From assembly GCA_964618455.1 (NCBI GenBank), contig CAZUAQ010000006.1, positions 1-64,000 on the forward strand: a stretch of DNA of 64,000 bases, given 5' to 3'. The notes beneath the pieces are model-generated. The model was not told the DNA's origin and searched no databases. It worked only from the letters and a program-made list of their open reading frames with translations. The DNA is from CAZUAQ01 sp964618455. Its GTDB lineage: Bacteria > Planctomycetota > Phycisphaerae > UBA1845 > PWPN01. The translations under genes and the position numbers were made by a program. Positions 53,430-61,876 of the stretch are shown in pieces (the first letter of the stretch is position 1; each line of letters starts with the position of its first letter).

Positions 53430-55385
53430 TCACGCCTGGTATGTATCCGGTTCGTCCACGCGGGAGAGGCGGTCGGACATCTGCGAGGAGAGATCGCGGC
53501 GAACTTCCGGGTCGGCGTTCAGCACGCCCCAGTCGGGAAAGCGCTTCTTGATCGCCCACGCCCGCGCCTCGCCGTAGTGCTGCGTCAGGTTCTCCCAGTC
53601 GAAGTGCGCGGCGTGCTGTTCGACGCGGTACCGCATGTCGATCCGCTCGCGCGGCGACATGCGCGTCAGCTCGTACAGCCAGCTCGATACCTGGATGACC
53701 GTCTCGTAGAACGTCCGGCCGCGCCGGCGGGCGACGAAGATGCCATTCTTGTCATGCTCGGGGAAGTGGCTCATGACGTACGCGCCGAAACCGCTGAGAT
53801 CGCTGGTGATGGCGGGGATGCCGCGGATGATGCACTCCATCGGCGTGTATCCCCACGGTTCGTAATACGAGGGGAAGACGCCGAGATTGCAGCCGCGGAC
53901 GAACTCGTCGTACTCCAGGCCGAGCACCGGGCTGGTCGACGTGATGAACTGCGGGTGAAACACGACCTTGACCGGGTCGCTGACGTGATTGCAGAGCCCC
54001 CGGTGGCGGAGGTGCTGCAGAATGCTGTCGGACGAGTCGTTCTCGAGATCGTGTGTCACAATGGTCGGCGGCGGACCGGAGTGGTAGGCGTGCACCATGC
54101 GTTTCAGCCGCACCCGCGCGTATTCGTCCAGCAGGTCGTTCAACTCGGGCATCCGGCCTTCGGAGACCGTGCGCATCAGCCGCTGGCTCATCTCCTCGCT
54201 GATCGCCTCGCAGGTGTCGCGGATGTCGCCGAACATCGCCTGCCGATTCAGGGTGGTCACGTTCAGCGATCGGTAGGGGGCGGGCGCGATGATGAACGCC
54301 ACGACCGTCACGCCGCTGGGCTGCGCCTTGAGCCGCCGGTTGAGGTCGTGCAGCGCCTCGATGAAGACGTCGAATCCCTTGTTACGCGGCTCGTAGCGAC
54401 CGGCAGTGAAAATGTACAGTGTCTTGTCGAGATCGAACTGGTAGCTCGGAAAGAAGTGGCCCATCACGAATTCGTGAATGTGCTGCTTGCTCTGACGGTG
54501 CAGCATCTGGAATTCATACGGGGCGGCGAACCGCTCGATGTTCAGCCCGTTCGGCACCAGCACCTCGGGCGATCGGCCGAGAAACTGCTCGGACTCCATG
54601 GCGGTGATGCCGGAGACCGTCGTGAACACGTCCGCGGAGTGCGCCGCCGCCCGTTCAATCATGAACCGGTGGGCGAACTGGTGATCGTACGCCACGTCTT
54701 CGCCGTTGATCTGCTTGAGATGATCGTACAGCTCGACGTTGGCGGCGCTGAGACTCCGCCCGACCAGCGTGGCATGCGTGGTGAACACCGTGGCCACGTC
54801 CACACCCCAGGATTTCATCAGGGGCAGCGCTGCACCACCCTGCCACTCGTGAAAGTGGGCGAGAATCGGGCGGTCGTTGACGCGCGATCGCATCGCCTGG
54901 AGCAGCCGCGCCGTCGCATGGCCCAGCGCCACGATGCCGTCGGTCTCGGCATCGTTCTCCGGCAAACCGATGTTCGTGTCCTTCCAGTAGTAATACTTGA
55001 ATTCGTTTCGGGCGTGGAAGACCGATCCGAGATCGCACAGCAGCACCTGCGGCCGGCCGGTGATCAGCCAGTGGCCGTAGTGCCAGTGCAGCCCCTCGTC
55101 ACGCAGTTCCGCGATGGCATCGGCGAGGACACCGCTCGGTTCCGCCGCCTCAAATTCGAACTTCGCCCCGGGATCGCGAAACGGGCCGAGCAGAATGTAG
55201 TTGGATTTCCACTTGTTGACCGTCGCCGGGGCCTTGCTGCGCAGGACCGTGTAGATTCCGCCGGTCTGGCAGCAGACCTCCCACGCGATCTCGAACAGCA
55301 GGGGGGCCTGGCGATGATTGTTCGCCACCCGCGCCAGGTTGGTGCGGACGTTGGAGTGCTGTCCGTTGGGGGGCACTGAACTCAT
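53430..55385 (-). CDS. Glycogen synthase, GT3 (fungal/animal-type) family
   Basis: A 651-residue glycosyltransferase family 3 protein. It is predicted to add glucose from UDP-glucose to glycogen. The opening FEIAWEVCCQTGGIYTVLRSKA, the nucleotide-binding TAGRYEPRNKGFDVFIEAL and the acceptor-site ExxxxxxxE (E509-E517, SYYEPWGYTPMEC) are hallmarks of GT3 enzymes, not of bacterial GT5 GlgA. The ATG at 55385 lies after a 14-base palindrome; an in-frame ATG at 55448, 12 bp from the STAS-gene stop, would add 21 residues, and neither has a good ribosome binding site. GT3 enzymes are uncommon in bacteria. Confidence 0.93.
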   Translation of the reverse strand: MSSVPPNGQHSNVRTNLARVANNHRQAPLLFEIAWEVCCQTGGIYTVLRSKAPATVNKWKSNYILLGPFRDPGAKFEFEAAEPSGVLADAIAELRDEGLHWHYGHWLITGRPQVLLCDLGSVFHARNEFKYYYWKDTNIGLPENDAETDGIVALGHATARLLQAMRSRVNDRPILAHFHEWQGGAALPLMKSWGVDVATVFTTHATLVGRSLSAANVELYDHLKQINGEDVAYDHQFAHRFMIERAAAHSADVFTTVSGITAMESEQFLGRSPEVLVPNGLNIERFAAPYEFQMLHRQSKQHIHEFVMGHFFPSYQFDLDKTLYIFTAGRYEPRNKGFDVFIEALHDLNRRLKAQPSGVTVVAFIIAPAPYRSLNVTTLNRQAMFGDIRDTCEAISEEMSQRLMRTVSEGRMPELNDLLDEYARVRLKRMVHAYHSGPPPTIVTHDLENDSSDSILQHLRHRGLCNHVSDPVKVVFHPQFITSTSPVLGLEYDEFVRGCNLGVFPSYYEPWGYTPMECIIRGIPAITSDLSGFGAYVMSHFPEHDKNGIFVARRRGRTFYETVIQVSSWLYELTRMSPRERIDMRYRVEQHAAHFDWENLTQHYGEARAWAIKKRFPDWGVLNADPEVRRDLSSQMSDRLSRVDEPDTYQA

Positions 55386-55386
55386 G

Positions 55387-55400
55387 ATACTTGCAAGTAT
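55387..55400. promoter_or_regulatory. 14-base perfect palindrome before glycogen synthase
   Basis: ATACTTGCAAGTAT is perfectly self-complementary and lies just before the chosen glycogen synthase start, inside the coding region if the longer start is used. It resembles an operator for a dimeric regulator, or could mask translation initiation. Confidence 0.4.
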
Positions 55401-55460
55401 TGTTTCAGGGATCGGGGGAGCATTTCGCCTTCTCGCGGGCGACGCCATCCCCTCACGCGT

Positions 55461-55814
55461 TCATCCGTTGTTGACCACATCGTCAACCCGGTCGTGAATC
55501 TCCAGGACGTTATGTAAACCGGTCACCTTGATGGCACCACGCACGCGCCGATCGATATTGATCAGGGCGATTCGCCGGTTGTCGAGCTGGAAGCTGCGGC
55601 TGAGTTTGGCCAGGGCACCCAGGGCCACGCTGGGGGCGAAGCGCACTTTCGCCAGGTCGAGCACGATCGGCACCGAGGGACGTTCCGCGGAAGCTTCGTA
55701 GATCTCGTCCACCATGCTTTCCGTCGCCATCTCGTCCAGCTTGGACTTCAGGACGGCGATCAACAGAACATGATCGTGCGCGACGATTTGTGTGACTTCA
55801 TTGGCGTCAGACAT
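55461..55814 (-). CDS. STAS-domain protein, anti-sigma factor antagonist-like
   Basis: A 117-residue single STAS domain. The central strand-loop KVRFAPSVALGALAKL has the family serine (S62) at the position phosphorylated in SpoIIAA-type antagonists, preceded by VLDL. It would bind an anti-sigma factor or serine kinase in a partner-switching module, but none lies nearby. The downstream glycogen synthase begins 12 to 75 bp after its stop, so the pair may be co-translated, suggesting stress-linked glycogen control. That is inference. Confidence 0.88.
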   Translation of the reverse strand: MSDANEVTQIVAHDHVLLIAVLKSKLDEMATESMVDEIYEASAERPSVPIVLDLAKVRFAPSVALGALAKLSRSFQLDNRRIALINIDRRVRGAIKVTGLHNVLEIHDRVDDVVNNG

Positions 55815-55919
55815 GGAAGAACCTCAGCCATTCAATTCGGAAGTTCATTCTAGCCTTGGATGGCAATACTTGGAAGGGTGGGCGCGTGGTGAAATGAGCT
55901 GCCGGCGCCGGCGGAAGCC

Positions 55920-56393
55920 TCAGATCCGCATGCCGATGATGCGGGACTCGAAGGCCAGTTGGCCGTCCAGGAACGCCTGCGTATCGGAAATCGTCCTTCG
56001 GGGCTTCAGCTCGATGATTTTGCCGATGTAGACCAGCGTCGCCGGCGGCGCGATCGAAAGCCGGAATTTCGTGTTCTCCACCCCCGCGAAGCCGAGGAAG
56101 GCATTGGTTTTCAGGAGGCGACTGGCCGAAAACGACGCCACCTGGGCCGCCGTCTCGATCATCAGCACCCCGGGCAGCAAAGGACGGCCTGGAATATGGC
56201 CACGTACCCAGAACTCGTCTTCACGTACCTCGCGAATCGCCACCGTGATCCGTGCTTCCTCGTCGAAATGGACGACCCGGTCAAGCTGCATGAACTCATG
56301 CCGGTGCGGAAGCGTCTCGTAAAGCTCGTCCTGGGAAAAAACGACTTTGCCGAGGTCAAGGCGATTCAGATCAATGAACGGCTGAGCGGCCAT
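55920..56393 (-). CDS. fabZ: 3-hydroxyacyl-ACP dehydratase, FabZ-like
   Basis: A 157-residue hot-dog-fold dehydratase that removes water from 3-hydroxyacyl-ACP in fatty-acid synthesis. The active site is H66 in RGHIPGRPLLPG and E80 in GVLMIETAAQ. The upstream LPHRHEFMQLDRVVHFD matches the FabZ N-terminus. GAGGA lies about 8 bases before the ATG at 56393. Slightly unusual substitutions (HEF for the usual PFL) suggest a divergent paralogue with a specialised acyl substrate. Confidence 0.88.
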   Translation of the reverse strand: MAAQPFIDLNRLDLGKVVFSQDELYETLPHRHEFMQLDRVVHFDEEARITVAIREVREDEFWVRGHIPGRPLLPGVLMIETAAQVASFSASRLLKTNAFLGFAGVENTKFRLSIAPPATLVYIGKIIELKPRRTISDTQAFLDGQLAFESRIIGMRI

Positions 56394-56515
56394 GGTCGGT
56401 CCTCGCTTTCTGCCATGGTATGACCGAAGCGCATTTGCCCACCGCCTGCTGAGCCATCCGCGGACACGCGGGGACACTCAGCCGGTAACAGCGCGTTTTC
56501 GGTGTTGAAGTCGGC

Positions 56516-56692
56516 TTAATCGTCCGCCGAACGGACTTCGAGGACTTTTTTTCGCACTTCCTGTGCGGTGGCTTTGATGTCCTGCATCATCTTGCGGACA
56601 CGCGTGCCGGCGGCCTTGTTGCCACCCTCGGCCTTGGCGACATCTTCCGCGGCGGATTCAATGAGCTGCTTGAGTTTTTCGTATTCTTCCAT
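56516..56692 (-). CDS. Hc1-like histone H1 family small protein
   Basis: A 58-residue basic/acidic helical protein, MEEYEKLKQLIESAAEDVAK continuing to GGNKAAGTRVRKMMQDIK and ending SADD. The KAAGTRVRK-MQDIK motif is the hallmark of bacterial Hc1-type histone H1 proteins of about 60 residues, which are thought to bind DNA. AAGGAG lies before the ATG at 56692. It is followed by the FabZ-like gene. Too short for automated callers with a longer length cut-off, but well supported by frame, ribosome binding site and motif. Confidence 0.88.
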   Translation of the reverse strand: MEEYEKLKQLIESAAEDVAKAEGGNKAAGTRVRKMMQDIKATAQEVRKKVLEVRSADD

Positions 56693-57045
56693 TCTGTATT
56701 TTCTCCTTGGTGCCCTGCCCGCGCCTGCAAGGTGTCAGGGCCCCCTTTTCAGGGTGTGGTGAGTCCTTGTTCGAGGTCGAAGTCTAGCAGACGGTTCACG
56801 GGATTGTAAAGAGCCCTTCCGGGCTCCGGAATACCATCAGATACGATCGATTTGAACACTATCTACGACAGTACTGAATACAAATTCATTATTTAAAAAC
56901 GTTTAGGTTTTCTGTGGCCTGCGGAACGCACCTTCTCCTGGTCGTTGTCTTTCTCGAGCGCAAAAAAGTTGCCCGCATCCCGGTCCGGAGGCGGGCAACT
57001 GTGAACCCGGTGATCTGACATGCGATGCGCCGGCAGGCGGAACAA
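56693..57045. other. Intergenic region upstream of the histone-like gene
   Basis: About 350 bp with no supported gene. It contains the promoter region of the histone-like gene (a low-GC patch near 56850-56915 including ATTATTTAAAAAC) and the peroxiredoxin terminator at 56961-57000. Confidence 0.5.
56961..57000 (-). terminator. Rho-independent terminator of the peroxiredoxin gene
   Basis: AGTTGCCCGC (56967-56976) pairs perfectly with GCGGGCAACT (56991-57000). On the minus strand the stem is followed by TTTTTTG. It lies about 46 bases past the peroxiredoxin stop. Confidence 0.85.
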
Positions 57046-57675
57046 TCAGCCGACCGATTCGAAGTACTCCTTCGAGCCGTCGGGATCGGGCTTCATCGTC
57101 TTCTCGCCCGGCTTCCAGTTGGCGGGGCAGACCTCGCCATGCTCTGCCACGTACTGGTAGCCCTGGATCAGCCGGAGGGCCTCATCCACCGAACGTCCCA
57201 CGGCAAGATTATTGATCGTGTAAGACTGGAGGACGCCCTTGTCATCGATGATGAAGATGCCCCGCGCCGCCACGCCGCCGCCGAGGAGCACATTGTAGCT
57301 CTGCGACACCGACTTGGTCACGTCGGCCAGCAGGGGATACTTGATCTCGCCCAATCCGCCTTTGCTGCGCGGGGTGTTCTTCCAGGCCAGGTGGCTGTAC
57401 TGGCTGTCGATGGAGGCACCAATGACGCTGGCGCCGATCTTGTCAAATTCGTCGATACGATCGCTGAAGGCGATGATTTCCGTCGGGCAGACGAACGTGA
57501 AGTCCAGCGGGTAGAAAAACAGAACAGTGTACTTACCGCTGATGGACTGATCGCCGATCTTCAGCGTGCCTTGGTCATAAGACAGGTCCTGAAAGCCGTG
57601 GCCGACGACGCACGTGCCTTGAAAGGCGGGGGCGGGCTGGCCGACCTGAAGGGGGGTGCATTGCGATTGTTCCAT
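57046..57675 (-). CDS. Typical 2-Cys peroxiredoxin
   Basis: A 209-residue thiol peroxidase of the AhpC/Prx1 group that reduces hydrogen peroxide and organic peroxides. The peroxidatic cysteine is C63 in DFTFVCPTE and the resolving cysteine C183 in GEVCPANW. It carries both GGLG (107-110) and a C-terminal YF (204-205), features linked to over-oxidation sensitivity in eukaryotic peroxiredoxins. AAGGAG precedes the ATG at 57675; a longer upstream reading is unsupported. A strong terminator follows. No AhpF reductase is nearby. Confidence 0.94.
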   Translation of the reverse strand: MEQSQCTPLQVGQPAPAFQGTCVVGHGFQDLSYDQGTLKIGDQSISGKYTVLFFYPLDFTFVCPTEIIAFSDRIDEFDKIGASVIGASIDSQYSHLAWKNTPRSKGGLGEIKYPLLADVTKSVSQSYNVLLGGGVAARGIFIIDDKGVLQSYTINNLAVGRSVDEALRLIQGYQYVAEHGEVCPANWKPGEKTMKPDPDGSKEYFESVG

Positions 57676-57998
57676 TGTCTTGTCTCCTTTAGCTCGTGTT
57701 ATCTCGTTCCGACTCTTGTGAACGCCAATATCCGAACCCTGTGGCATTCCGGACCGGCAACGGTCGGAGACCCAGGGCCATCACCGAATCAGCAGACGAC
57801 CGAACAGAACGAACTGCCGGAAGGGGAAGCCTTCCGATCATACCTGTACGTCCGACCGCCGTTTCCAGACCAGACATTCCATGCGTCGGGGATAACGGTT
57901 GAATTTCAGGCGACCCGGGGATTCTCAGATCTCCTGAACCCTATGGTAGCCCGGGCCTGCCTGCAGGGCCAGCGGGTGCTGCGAGCAAATGGCGGGTT
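57676..57998. other. Intergenic region upstream of the peroxiredoxin gene
   Basis: About 320 bp. No gene supported. It presumably holds the peroxiredoxin promoter. A short minus-strand open frame has no ribosome binding site and no recognisable features. Confidence 0.5.
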
Positions 57999-59012
57999 TC
58001 ATGGGAACCGCAGGTCGAGGACGAATGCCTTCCATTGCGCTTCGAATTCTTCGAGGTCCTTCTGCCCCAGGACATCCAGCAGCGTGCCGTGCCCGGTGGG
58101 ATCAGTCGTCGCCCTCTCCCGAAACTTGTGGTAATAGGAGCGGAGGAGTTCATTCTCCTGAAGGTGCAGGCAGAGGTAGCGGGCCTGCGCGTAATGGAGA
58201 CCCTGGTCGCCGTTGTAGAACTCGTCCGCAGCCAGGGTCAACAAGCGTTCAAGGGGGATCGTTCGATCTTCCCGGATCGCGTTCTGCAGCCCCGCCAGTC
58301 TCCAGTTCGTCAGGCCGACGATACGACCGTTGCGTTCGGAGGATTGTTCGTACAGAGAGCCAAGACCTTCATTGAGCCAGGGTGGGCAGTCGGGAAAATC
58401 GGCCTCGATGAAGGGATGAACGAGTTCGTGAACCAGGGTTCCACCGCCGGTGGCGATATTCATGATCAGGGCTTTATGCTCGTGGGCATAGTAGCCGAAC
58501 GGGGTATGCGGCACGTGGTGGAAGAGTCTCGGAACATTCTCACGGTAGCTGTGTTCATCCTTGAACAGCCAGATGGTCAAGATGTCGAGCGGCTCCTTGC
58601 GGAAGTACTCCTGCCGCAGTCGTTCCACCGCCCAGCGCACGGTGTGGGTGGCACGGTGCCGAACGCGTTCCGGAGGCTCGTCCCCGATGACGATATAAGG
58701 GGGCTCGATGACGGCGGTGAAGCCGGTCAGGTCAACTCGGGAACGCAGGTTCTGCAGTTCGACCTCATACGCGGAGCGGGGCCGCGCGTCCGGAAGGAGT
58801 GGGGGATCCGCGGCGATCTCGGATGTCGCTGGTGACTCCTTGTCGGGTAGGAGGGGAAGCTGCGGATGGGAGAGTTCTGGCTCGTCAGGATGGGGCTGGA
58901 TATCACTCGCTTCGGAAGTGCAATTGCGGGAGCCAGGGTGGCCGGATCCGGCAAGCACCAGGAGTGCCATCAGAGCAGTCACGAGCCAGGCTTGAGACCC
59001 ACAGCCATCCAT
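57999..59012 (-). CDS. Exported gluzincin-like (MA-clan) metallopeptidase candidate
   Basis: A 337-residue protein with an N-terminal signal or membrane anchor (about 8-25) and a proline-rich linker to about 80. The zinc site is TLVHELVHPFIEADF (H195, E196, H199), followed by PPWLNEGLGSLYE, which supplies the gluzincin-type third ligand near E215. This matches the peptidase MA-like fold found in planctomycete proteins (DUF1570-like). The chosen ATG at 59012 begins the signal; an AAAGGG ribosome binding site lies just before. Substrate unknown. Confidence 0.75.
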   Translation of the reverse strand: MDGCGSQAWLVTALMALLVLAGSGHPGSRNCTSEASDIQPHPDEPELSHPQLPLLPDKESPATSEIAADPPLLPDARPRSAYEVELQNLRSRVDLTGFTAVIEPPYIVIGDEPPERVRHRATHTVRWAVERLRQEYFRKEPLDILTIWLFKDEHSYRENVPRLFHHVPHTPFGYYAHEHKALIMNIATGGGTLVHELVHPFIEADFPDCPPWLNEGLGSLYEQSSERNGRIVGLTNWRLAGLQNAIREDRTIPLERLLTLAADEFYNGDQGLHYAQARYLCLHLQENELLRSYYHKFRERATTDPTGHGTLLDVLGQKDLEEFEAQWKAFVLDLRFP

Positions 59013-60548
59013 AGCCCTTTGGACGATTCGAATACGTAGGAGTTGCACGGAAAAGCGGCGAATCCCGGAATTCGCACAGTGCCTAGGCAGTGGCACGCAG
59101 ATGCGGCGGCGAAACGAGGGGACTCATGTTAAGTTGTTGCTGTTTCTGCGTTTGCGTCGCAATAGCGGGTCGTGAACTGGACCCGGGGACCTCAGGGTCC
59201 TGCGGAAGCGCGGGATGACGGACCGGCGTCATCTGGGGTCGCTAAGAATACAACTGATTTTTTTTAATTGAGGTCTTATATTCAGCGCAACAAGTGATTA
59301 GAATAGGCAACGTCGTGTGTCGAATGCAAGCACGGCAGGAGACTGGATTTCTCTTGGAGGGTCGACCCATCGATCATCCGAGATGGTGGGTTTCAGAAGG
59401 GCTCATTACTCCGGATTAGCAAGGGTTGAAGTAGGCGTCGATGGATGCTGTTCAACTCTTCACTGGGGGTGAACATCCTTCAAGCCCACGAGATTCCCAG
59501 GGAGGGGGGCTTGAGCTTGATCTCCCCATACAAGCCCAACCCAACTCCGAACTGAGCATCATTGCCGAACGCCCTGATCGGGTCGGGTTGTTCGGTTAAG
59601 TCCCCGGGGGGACGGATCCCCAAATGAGTATACCAGACGCGTGAATCGTGCCTCGGCGCATTCGATGGCGGCGGTATGTTTCTGCCGTGTCAGAACGATT
59701 TGCATTATCGGCAGGCTTTCGAAGCACGCCGGAGTGATCGGGGAGTCCACCGATGCGATATGCCCATCGTCCGCATAACTGCATCATGATCAAGTGTGTG
59801 GCAGAGACTGCGGTGCGTTTCGTCCTGCATATCGTTCACGCTCGAAATCTGTATTGGCATATCGATTGCCTTATAGACGCGTGTTGCGCCTCACGGTCGA
59901 AAAAGAGCTGTTCGTGTATGAGACGTCATCAACCAAGGGGAGTTCGACCGTCCACAATTGGCTCACGCCCTTTGTTTCACTTTCATTCCTTCTTCGCACG
60001 AATGACGAGGATCGTGAATATGGCTAGGTTCACATCCTTGAAAAGTACGGCACCCCTTATCACTGCATCGTATGATCATGCTGGCAGAGATCGCGTTGCA
60101 GGGGCAAGGGTTTCTGAAGAAGGCCATGCTGCCGGCCAATGCCTGGGGACGGGGCATGCCGCACATTATGGGAATCTCAAGGGTAACGAGCATCGGCCCT
60201 GGTGGGAAAGTTCGCCGAATTTTCTCAGCCGGTTGATCAAAGATCAACGAAACGGCGAGCGATTTGGGTATAATGAATGGAAAGCAGGCTGGCTTGATCC
60301 ATTCCTCCGGGGGGGACGTGTTCAAGCAGAGCAGGAACCGCATGGACATTCGTCGCGCGCCTCCCATCGCCGACGAGGTGGTAACTGCCTGAGGACCGAT
60401 AGCATATTTCTCCCCGTATTTGGAATCCTAATTCCCCGGAAGACGGGGCGCCGGTGATCAATCGGGATCTCGGCCGGGCCTTCATTGGAGCTGGACGCAG
60501 CAGTTGTTGAATGAGACGGCCTCGACGAACGAGAAGGGTGGTCAACAC
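59013..60548. other. 1.5-kb apparently non-coding region ahead of the exopolysaccharide locus
   Basis: By far the largest gap. Open frames here read as low-quality mixtures with Cys/His/Arg-rich composition and no ribosome binding sites. It contains several inverted repeats: GGACCC/GGGTCC (59179-59200), GATGACG/CGTCATC (59214-59233) followed by eight Ts at 59258-59265, and CAAGCCC/GGGCTTG near 59490. It may hold the promoter and a long structured leader of the exopolysaccharide operon, a small RNA, or degraded coding DNA. Confidence 0.5.
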
Positions 60549-61766
60549 GTGTACGAGTTGGACGGCGGATTGCAGACGATACCCACAGAAGTGACTGGGG
60601 AAACACCGCGCGCTTTCACGCAACGCATCCAGGGCGTGGTGCTTGCCGGCTCGCATTCCTGGGGAGACTGTGTGGTCAAAGAGGTGGTGTCACAGCTTCA
60701 ATTGCCGATCGGAACACAGCCTCTGCTTGGCCATATGATGGAATGGTTCAAAGGTGTGGGGGCTACCACGACGACCCTCTGCGCGAACAGCCGAACCCGG
60801 AGCCTCTTTCGTCACTTCGGTGATCACTGGTCGTTCGGGGATCACGATGCAGAGGACATGGAGATTCACTATCTCGAGGATCGCATGCCCCGCGGGCCCG
60901 CCGGCTGTATTCGGGACGCGGCCTCGTTCCAGGACGCGGACCTGTTCGTTGTCGTAGAATGCGGGATCCTGCCATTGCTTCCGCTCAACGAGATAGTGGA
61001 GATGCATCTTCGATCTCAGTCGCTGCTCTCCCTGGTCGTGGCTCGTCGTCAGTCGGGTCGGACCATGGTGGATGAACCGGGCGGTATCTACGTGTTCTCG
61101 CGCGAGGTGATGGATCGGATTCCGGAGCGGGGCTACCAGGATATCAAGGAAATGCTGATTCCGAAGCTCCACAAGGAAGGTATTTCGGTCGGCGCGTATG
61201 AGGTCGGCGGACATCTCCTGCCGAGGATCAAGGGCGCGGCGTCGTATCTTGCCGTGAACAAGTGGATGCTCGAGCGAATGGCGGAATCAGGCCATGTCCC
61301 CTCGGATTATTCCCGCGAGGGCGAGGCGTTGGTACATCGCACAGCGCGGATCGAAAAGGACGTGGAATTGATCGGTCCGGTCCTCGTCGGTGCGGGTTGC
61401 CGGGTGCGACCGGGGGCGATGATCATCGGTCCGACGACCGTGTCCGACGGCTGCGAAATCGGCTGCAATGCCGTGGTCAGCCGATCAGCGCTGTGGAGTC
61501 AAAGCCGGGTAGGCGACCGCTCCGTCATCGATCAGTCCATTCTGACGCATCACACGGTGGTTGAGCCGGGTCGCCATATCAGCGAAGGCATCGGTGTCAT
61601 GCCGCCGACCCGCGCCAGGATGCGGGCGGAGGTGGGCTCGATGTCCTGCCCGTCACGCGCCACAGCCTGCAGCAAGGAAGTCTCTGCCAAGGCTGCCGAC
61701 GTGACGGTCTCATCTCGCCGGGTGCGCTCGGAGGCACGCCGACCCGTGACGACGGGCAAGGAATAG
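60549..61766 (+). CDS. Nucleotidyltransferase-like/left-handed beta-helix protein
   Basis: About 405 residues. The N-terminal half (about 25-230) has the sugar-nucleotide pyrophosphorylase fold, from IQGVVLAGSHSWGDCVVKEV, but the canonical GGxGTRL signature and the catalytic Lys are lost. The C-terminal half is a left-handed beta-helix of hexapeptide repeats (IEKDVELIGPVLVGAGCRVR, IIGPTTVSDGCEIG). It thus resembles mannose-1-phosphate guanylyltransferase-type proteins that bind but may not transfer nucleotides. I chose the GTG at 60549 (AAGGG 10 bases before); a TTG at 60504 is the alternative. The last 45 residues are unstructured. Confidence 0.7.
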   Translation: MYELDGGLQTIPTEVTGETPRAFTQRIQGVVLAGSHSWGDCVVKEVVSQLQLPIGTQPLLGHMMEWFKGVGATTTTLCANSRTRSLFRHFGDHWSFGDHDAEDMEIHYLEDRMPRGPAGCIRDAASFQDADLFVVVECGILPLLPLNEIVEMHLRSQSLLSLVVARRQSGRTMVDEPGGIYVFSREVMDRIPERGYQDIKEMLIPKLHKEGISVGAYEVGGHLLPRIKGAASYLAVNKWMLERMAESGHVPSDYSREGEALVHRTARIEKDVELIGPVLVGAGCRVRPGAMIIGPTTVSDGCEIGCNAVVSRSALWSQSRVGDRSVIDQSILTHHTVVEPGRHISEGIGVMPPTRARMRAEVGSMSCPSRATACSKEVSAKAADVTVSSRRVRSEARRPVTTGKE

Positions 61767-61876
61767 TCGGAGGGATGGGGCCATGGCCTCGACGATCGAG
61801 CCGGGCGGCTTGATCCATCGGAGTGGAGCGAGAAGCTGAAGGACAAAGGGCTGAGCAGCCAGGGTGGGGATCTCGA

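Noticed and set aside
59093..59110. Sigma-54-like TGGCACGNNNNNTGC
   Set aside because: The GC element is one base too close to the GG element, and no gene starts downstream at a sensible distance on that strand.
59753..60457. Open frame of about 234 codons in the large gap
   Set aside because: The translated sequence has no recognisable segments, is rich in Cys, His and Arg, lacks a ribosome binding site and runs into the leader of the exopolysaccharide gene.
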